NCBI GenBank assembly: GCA_029555925.1
Contig: JAKPQU010000463.1
Coordinates: 1 to 28,872, forward strand
Length of the DNA: 28,872 nucleotides
Direction: 5' to 3'
Source of the DNA: Bacillota bacterium
Lineage (GTDB): Bacteria > Eremiobacterota > SpSt-956 > JAKJGF01
The notes under the pieces were generated by a model that saw only the letters and a list, made by a program, of their open reading frames with translations, had not been told where the DNA came from and searched no databases. This document shows positions 26,001 to 28,872 of the stretch, piece after piece (positions within the stretch are counted from its first letter, which is position 1; every line of letters starts with the position of its first letter). A program made the position numbers and the translations under genes.

Positions 26001-26603
26001 AGTCATCCATTTATAAAGCTCATTTTTCTCTTCAGATGCTTCGCCGCACGTTAAAATTATTTCAATTTCATCTTTTTTAAAGCCAAGTGTATATAATTTA
26101 GATGTAAGTTCTTCTTCTGTAAATTTCTTGTTTACCAGTTTTTCCAGAGATTTTATTCTGGAAGCAGAGATTTTATTTTCACTGTTTTTTATTACAATTT
26201 TTATATCCTCATCTTTAATTTCTATTGCCTTCAGTGTCTCCGTAAGATCATCTTTTGAGAAAATTACATTTTTTAGCGATGTTACCGTTTCCAGTTTTTC
26301 GCTGCTAAGATTGTCTTTGAGCTCATCTATCGTATTGTTATTAATCTGATACCATACTTTGTCTTCCAGTTCTTCCAGCGTTTTTTTGGTAAGTACAATG
26401 AACGGCGTGTATTCTGTATCGGGCAATCTATCAAACATATTGTTCGGATCTTTTTTCATATTATTCGGATCTTCCGTATACTGAGTTTCTTCTTTCTCTG
26501 GAATTTTTGTCGGTACCGGCTGATCCTTTGAAAGTATGACAGACAGGGATGTTACGGAAAATAATATTACCAGTAAAAGAATAAAAAGATGTGAATTTTT
26601 CAT
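23016..26603 (-). CDS. Large exported beta-propeller protein with degenerate transglutaminase domain
   Basis: A 1195-residue protein with an N-terminal signal/anchor (8-25). Residues about 110-185 hold two copies of a 24-residue helical motif (FSKDDLTETL..., FTEEELTSKL...); a third (YSETELVENL...) lies near 432, between two blocks of propeller repeats (about 205-390 and 467-600). The blades have the Reg_prop pattern (NLWFGIWDGGLSTL, TLWIGYWGGGATVL, MWFATSEGISVFDG), also found in sensor domains of hybrid two-component systems. Around 840-900 is a transglutaminase-like core with Cys850 (TGVCWSKARLF). The expected His is Tyr877 (PYVWSEVW) and the expected Asp is Glu893 (WVPVET), so activity is doubtful. 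The tail of about 70 residues is Pro/Ser/Thr/Gly-rich. No kinase or regulator domain follows, so it is probably an extracytoplasmic binding protein. RBS AAAGGAG. Confidence 0.85.
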   Translation of the reverse strand: MKNSHLFILLLVILFSVTSLSVILSKDQPVPTKIPEKEETQYTEDPNNMKKDPNNMFDRLPDTEYTPFIVLTKKTLEELEDKVWYQINNNTIDELKDNLSSEKLETVTSLKNVIFSKDDLTETLKAIEIKDEDIKIVIKNSENKISASRIKSLEKLVNKKFTEEELTSKLYTLGFKKDEIEIILTCGEASEEKNELYKWMTFTEEDGLIYNGVITFEFDPQGYAWIGTGNDADPKFGGVSVFNARGQFVSFTARDGLADNRINDILFLPLAKEDVPRTGKGGIWFATGYGVTKLDRKGKRTTYDKANSPLPDNRVSSLVLDDYENLWMATFGGGVAMMDQGGKWTVYNRNNGLAGNRVVPSFKDKDGNLWFGIWDGGLSTLQPGLTIDNDTIKNLKTYFNVSKDKDDKDNKEEGEKTVKKSKIELLEELKNKKYSETELVENLEKMDLTEKEIDIVLKEVKKSGLKWTNYSMGNSGLVSNSVTAIAQNPVDGNMWFATSEGISVFDGENWTNYRSENDKFLISNFVTSLAFETDGTLWIGYWGGGATVLRRDGTFKNFKAENSGLISNYVGAVAVDRDNNKWFGTYSGFSVLHEEKRDALKGDPVFKDLYSKLPFNGKFNLIGKPDLSDYFSFNGKEGIHKPEPENFNTASYHWQRSGEKNERISLRFAMPKDHYGDVIWAYGAFWGDGKNLEQGGAMTYSITEDMMGNTWAEFSGDIENADFLSYGYVSDYRKPMIDTKQSYPFPQAMPLEVKKYLLPGRYLPSDNTIITQAASSIVKENHKKREGISTGDMFLTVKDILYSPLFRDMPYNYFLNISEDRTSDKFITSTSKEGLVEDAVTTLRKNTGVCWSKARLFCSLCKAAGVPARLVVENGPYVWSEVWINKIGWVPVETALPAYDYGGANRISIPKVFLDSKIPVSSVSGNDDDTKSIDWYPAVKATFDRLNPKELLDLPKLMRAKILILKPVEKKQTDAIPSDTMVPLADGYYFIAEHIQKNDTIDETYIDNILKELYEPSYENKSITPKPDKTPKPGKDKMDELDREIYDIENYDMYNNVQSISDTGEEPYKIAIYNRSEKIDEIIIKELGKPVTIEKKDIFTLTFIPVKINNYLILDIIKWNIKGAVKEETRPLPVPSPSPSGTLTPSPPAVPSTTQTPPPATSTPPASPPTGSTPPPGGPPQGSPPPGGNPPAHRQ

Positions 26604-26686
26604 AAAAAACTCCTTTGTAAATAATTTTTTGTATATTTGTATAAGTGGTTTACAGTTAATTTCATAACAATCTATAATCTCTGTAT

Positions 26687-26741
26687 GTGATGGGTGATGT
26701 ATGAGTATATAAGTTGCTACCCATTATGCATCACCCATTAC
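26687..26741. repeat. Inverted GTGATGG/TAATGGG heptamer array
   Basis: GTGATGGGTGATG on the left pairs with CATCACCCATTAC on the right with one mismatch, and further heptamer-like units lie between. Member of the dispersed heptamer family. Confidence 0.75.
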
Positions 26742-27177
26742 TTAATTTTTTATAAATTATGAAACTGATTGTATTACTAACCGTCATTGTGAACCTCCAT
26801 TATATCATAAAAGAAAAAAATATGTAATATATTTGGACATCAATGCAGCGAAATCTACCTTGACTGAATAGGATATTATAATGGTACATTTTTTTGCCTG
26901 TTATAATTACTAGCCTCACAGGCTGTACATAATTGGGATAATTAAAACTGTACCATTTTTGTATCTATTTTGTAAATCCTGTCATTGATGGTACACTTTA
27001 TCTTTATTCGGAAGAAAAGTTATTCCTGCGATTTTCTCCGCTCTTCTCTTTATTTATCGATATTTAATATCAACCGTAGGCCAATACATATTCCTGTTGG
27101 CAGAGTTTTTGCAAATATATAGTATAAATAATAATTTTATATTATCCTCTTTCAATATTATTATAGAAGGAGTATTT

Positions 27178-27288
27178 GTGCACGTGCTGCCTTTACAAAA
27201 ATTGATAAGACCCTTAAGTTACGGGGGGGACTTCATAAGAAAAATTGTAGGGTCTTATTTTCCCGGAAAGAAGGTGAATAATTACTGA
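27178..27288 (+). CDS. Possible 36-residue small protein or leader peptide
   Basis: GTG-initiated reading frame of 36 codons with GAAGGAG 5 bases upstream. The product is basic and starts MHVLPLQKLIRPLSYGGDF; no homologue is recognised. An inverted repeat (27204-27214 with 27249-27259, GATAAGACCCT / AGGGTCTTATT) lies inside the frame, as in some attenuator leaders. A longer in-frame TTG start at 27097 lacks an RBS. It could equally be chance. Confidence 0.28.
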   Translation: MHVLPLQKLIRPLSYGGDFIRKIVGSYFPGKKVNNY

Positions 27289-27317
27289 ATTTCTTCGTTT
27301 TATCTCTTATAAATTTT

Positions 27318-27336
27318 GTGTAACATTCCGTTACAC
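27318..27336. promoter_or_regulatory. Palindromic operator-like site upstream of the Cache-HAMP gene
   Basis: Perfect 7-base arms GTGTAAC and GTTACAC separated by ATTCC, 98 bases before the ATG at 27435. It could be a repressor site or a short hairpin; there is no U-tract. Confidence 0.4.
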
Positions 27337-27434
27337 CGATTAGGTTATGGTACCCACACAAAATATTGTAGTACGTTTTTCTGATGTCTGATAAAAAGCA
27401 TTATCACAATTAAAGTTATTTTAGGAGGCATTGT

Positions 27435-28529
27435 ATGAATAACACCAGTCTGGCAGTTAAGGTCAATATGTATATTTCCATAATTTCAATATTGATATTT
27501 GTTTTCATGATTATTATTATTACTTCTTATGTGCACACCAATGCTTATAATATACAGAAGCAAAATTTAATGCAACAATCCAAAGAATTAAGTGAAATAA
27601 TTGACGCATGGATCCAAACCGACGGAGTGGCTCTCCGCAGTTATGCAAAAAATCCGACTGTTGTAACTGAACTTACAACCGGAAATATCAGGGAAATACC
27701 GGTACTTATTGATGACCTGTATACTTCAAGTAATTACCTTGATACAATTTTTATTACAGATAAAAATGGTGTTGTTGTGGCAGATTATAATAAGAGTAAT
27801 AATGGCAACGATGTTTCAAGTCTTCCTGCCTGGATAGCCTGTTCAAGGCAGGGCAAAAAATTTTATGTAGATCAATATGCAACTAAATCATCCATTACAG
27901 GCAATGTCAGCTTTTTGATTGCAGCACCTGTTTATAATGAAGGTAACAAACTTGTCGGGATGGTAGCTTTTTCGATGGATCTAGAAAAATTTGCCAAAAA
28001 GTATATTTATACAAAGAAATACGGTGAAGAAGGTTATGCATATATTACAGATGATAAGGGAATAACCCTGATCCATACAATGGATTCAAGCATTAACCTG
28101 ACTGATAAGCTGGCAAATACCGATTTTACAAAACGTATTCTTAATTCAGGCTCTAAAAGTGATTTCTTTTCTTATGTTTATAAAAATAGAAATAAATATA
28201 TGGCCTTTACTAAAATGGAATCCACGCCATGGTATGTGAATGCAACACTCTATGCGGATGATTTCAAAGGTATATTTCATCTTATCATAATCATAGGCAT
28301 TATAGGCACAATCACTCTGGTCGGAACAATGGCGTTTGTTCTAAACACTCTTGTTACAAAACCTATAAAAATGCTCATAACCAGGGCAGATCAGATGAGT
28401 GTAGGAGAAGGTCTGGATCAGGAAATTCAGGCTACAGGTTTCAGCGAACTTTCCACGCTGTGCGCATCTCTGAACAGATTGCGAACCAGTATGACTTTTG
28501 CTATGAAAAGTTTAAAAGATAATAAATAA
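27435..28529 (+). CDS. dCache-HAMP membrane receptor without output domain
   Basis: A 364-residue protein. Membrane helix 1 (about 12-33), an extracytoplasmic double-Cache domain (about 40-278; IFITDKNGVVVADYNKSN, GKKFYVDQYATKSS, FLIAAPVYNEGNKLVGMVAF, GYAYITDDKGITLIH), membrane helix 2 (about 284-306) and a HAMP domain (about 307-360) starting with VTKPIKML. The protein ends immediately after HAMP: no methyl-accepting, kinase, GGDEF or phosphatase domain. dCache domains bind small molecules such as amino acids or organic acids. The stop is followed at once by AT-rich DNA and then a hairpin, so I see no sign of a frameshift removing a downstream domain. RBS AGGAGG at 27423-27428. It probably works with a separate effector. 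Confidence 0.9.
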   Translation: MNNTSLAVKVNMYISIISILIFVFMIIIITSYVHTNAYNIQKQNLMQQSKELSEIIDAWIQTDGVALRSYAKNPTVVTELTTGNIREIPVLIDDLYTSSNYLDTIFITDKNGVVVADYNKSNNGNDVSSLPAWIACSRQGKKFYVDQYATKSSITGNVSFLIAAPVYNEGNKLVGMVAFSMDLEKFAKKYIYTKKYGEEGYAYITDDKGITLIHTMDSSINLTDKLANTDFTKRILNSGSKSDFFSYVYKNRNKYMAFTKMESTPWYVNATLYADDFKGIFHLIIIIGIIGTITLVGTMAFVLNTLVTKPIKMLITRADQMSVGEGLDQEIQATGFSELSTLCASLNRLRTSMTFAMKSLKDNK

Positions 28530-28581
28530 GTTTATACAAGTTAATACCGGGGTATGTGTCCAGCCAGCCGGTAGCTGAAAT

Positions 28582-28628
28582 AATGAGTGGTTAGAAGCGG
28601 AAATTCCGCAGTTACTTGCCACTCATTT
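28582..28628 (+). terminator. Compound hairpin after the Cache-HAMP gene
   Basis: Outer arms AATGAGTGG and CCACTCATT enclose a second stem, GCGGAA/TTCCGC. It lies 52 bases after the stop. There is no long U-tract, so it may be a terminator or a stable 3' end structure. Confidence 0.5.
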
Positions 28629-28690
28629 ATGATGACATGGACTATTCTTTTAAGCATTATTTTTTTAAATTTATTGACCTGAGTACCGTA

Positions 28691-28776
28691 ACAGGTAAAA
28701 TGGTATCCGTAAAAAGCTTCTGCCTGACGGCCTCTGGAGAAGAAAAATTAGTTTTTTATATAGGATTAAAAATTAA
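28691..28776 (-). repeat. R1 repeat, inverted copy of the left edge
   Basis: Reverse complement of 1-86 at 78 of 86 positions. It pairs with the forward unit at 28812-28872 to form an inverted pair. Confidence 0.9.
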
Positions 28777-28811
28777 ATAAGGGCTAATTTATTGTCTGTA
28801 AAACAAATTAA

Positions 28812-28872
28812 ATAAGGCAAATTATTTTTCTTCGTAAGAGCCTGTCAGGCAGAAGCTGATAAATGGTTACTA
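28812..28872 (+). repeat. R1 repeat, right-edge copy
   Basis: All 61 bases up to the last base of the window are identical to 8525-8585; the repeat probably continues beyond the edge. Confidence 0.93.

Larger units (their letters stand above)
26604..27434. other. Long divergent intergenic region, 831 bp
   Basis: The longest gene-free stretch. It contains a heptamer-type hairpin (26687-26741) and three copies of a TGGTACA/TGTACCA motif (near 26881, 26950 and 26988). A small palindrome near 26914-26929 (AGCCTCACAGGCT) resembles the R1 core. There is also a possible small ORF with hairpin (27178-27288) and a 19-base palindrome (27318-27336). I could not identify a known riboswitch or small RNA. 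Confidence 0.5.
28530..28872. other. Right-edge non-coding region with terminator and R1 pair
   Basis: After the receptor gene there is a compound hairpin (28582-28628), then an R1 copy in reverse (28691-28776), a 35-base AT-rich spacer, and a forward R1 unit (28812-28872) that runs off the window. No ORF. Confidence 0.6.

Noticed and set aside
23016..26603. Hybrid two-component kinase annotation suggested by the propeller repeats
   Set aside because: No HisKA, ATPase or receiver motifs are present anywhere in the protein.
27435..28529. Chemoreceptor (MCP) annotation
   Set aside because: There is no methyl-accepting signalling domain; the protein ends after HAMP.

Overview
The window looks like chromosomal DNA from an uncultivated diderm bacterium of low GC content. 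An outer membrane is implied by a 687-residue protein with a signal peptide, one SLH domain, a coiled coil and a C-terminal beta-barrel ending in Phe. Other clues to lineage are tandem FloA flotillins, zinc-ribbon Ser/Thr and histidine kinases, SpoIIE-type phosphatase signalling, and many heptanucleotide repeat arrays of the kind known from cyanobacteria. This suggests a deep lineage related to the SLH-porin diderms (Cyanobacteria/Margulisbacteria, Eremiobacterota/Xenobia or similar). No phylogenetic marker is present, so the assignment is tentative. I see no tRNA, rRNA, transposase or CRISPR array.

Layout, left to right. (1) 95-2095 (-): zinc-ribbon/PAS/GAF histidine kinase, divergent from 2707-5268 (+): zinc-ribbon Ser/Thr kinase with HEAT repeats, one membrane helix and TPRs. 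(2) 5669-8372 (+): three-gene minor-pilin cluster (PilW/GspJ-like, PilX/GspK-like, PilV/GspI-like). (3) 8719-9534 (+): exported copper-amine-oxidase-N-like/FxLYD-like protein, convergent with 9707-11293 (-): a stand-alone Hsp70-like protein. (4) 11672-13762 (+): membrane sensor with SpoIIE/RsbU phosphatase. (5) 16510-13852 (-): TPM-domain protein, small membrane protein, and a duplicated Tim44/zinc-ribbon membrane protein. (6) 16742-17569 (+): secreted caspase-fold protein lacking the expected catalytic His and Cys. (7) 17779-20381 (+): floA, second floA, zinc-ribbon/proline-rich protein, then a strong terminator. (8) 20541-22604 (+): SLH porin. (9) 23016-26603 (-): 1195-residue exported propeller/degenerate-transglutaminase protein. 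(10) 27435-28529 (+): dCache-HAMP receptor with no output domain.

The window mixes signal transduction (two kinases, one PP2C phosphatase, one sensor-only receptor) with cell-envelope organisation (FloA pair, SLH porin, TPM/Tim44 membrane proteins, pilins). A four-Cys zinc ribbon with identical spacing recurs in the histidine kinase, the Ser/Thr kinase and the FloA-operon protein. A related ribbon occurs twice in the Tim44 protein. Two exported proteins keep a peptidase-like fold but have lost expected catalytic residues.

The intergenic DNA is unusual. Nearly every gap holds degenerate heptamer arrays (GCGTCAC / GCATTAC / CAGTGAG types), often as inverted pairs, plus at least two dispersed repeat families. 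One family (R1) sits at both ends of the window as inverted copies of about 86 bp (78/86 identical), and an exact 61-bp copy of a related unit occurs at 8525 and at the right edge. This suggests the window is a whole contig that broke at repeats.
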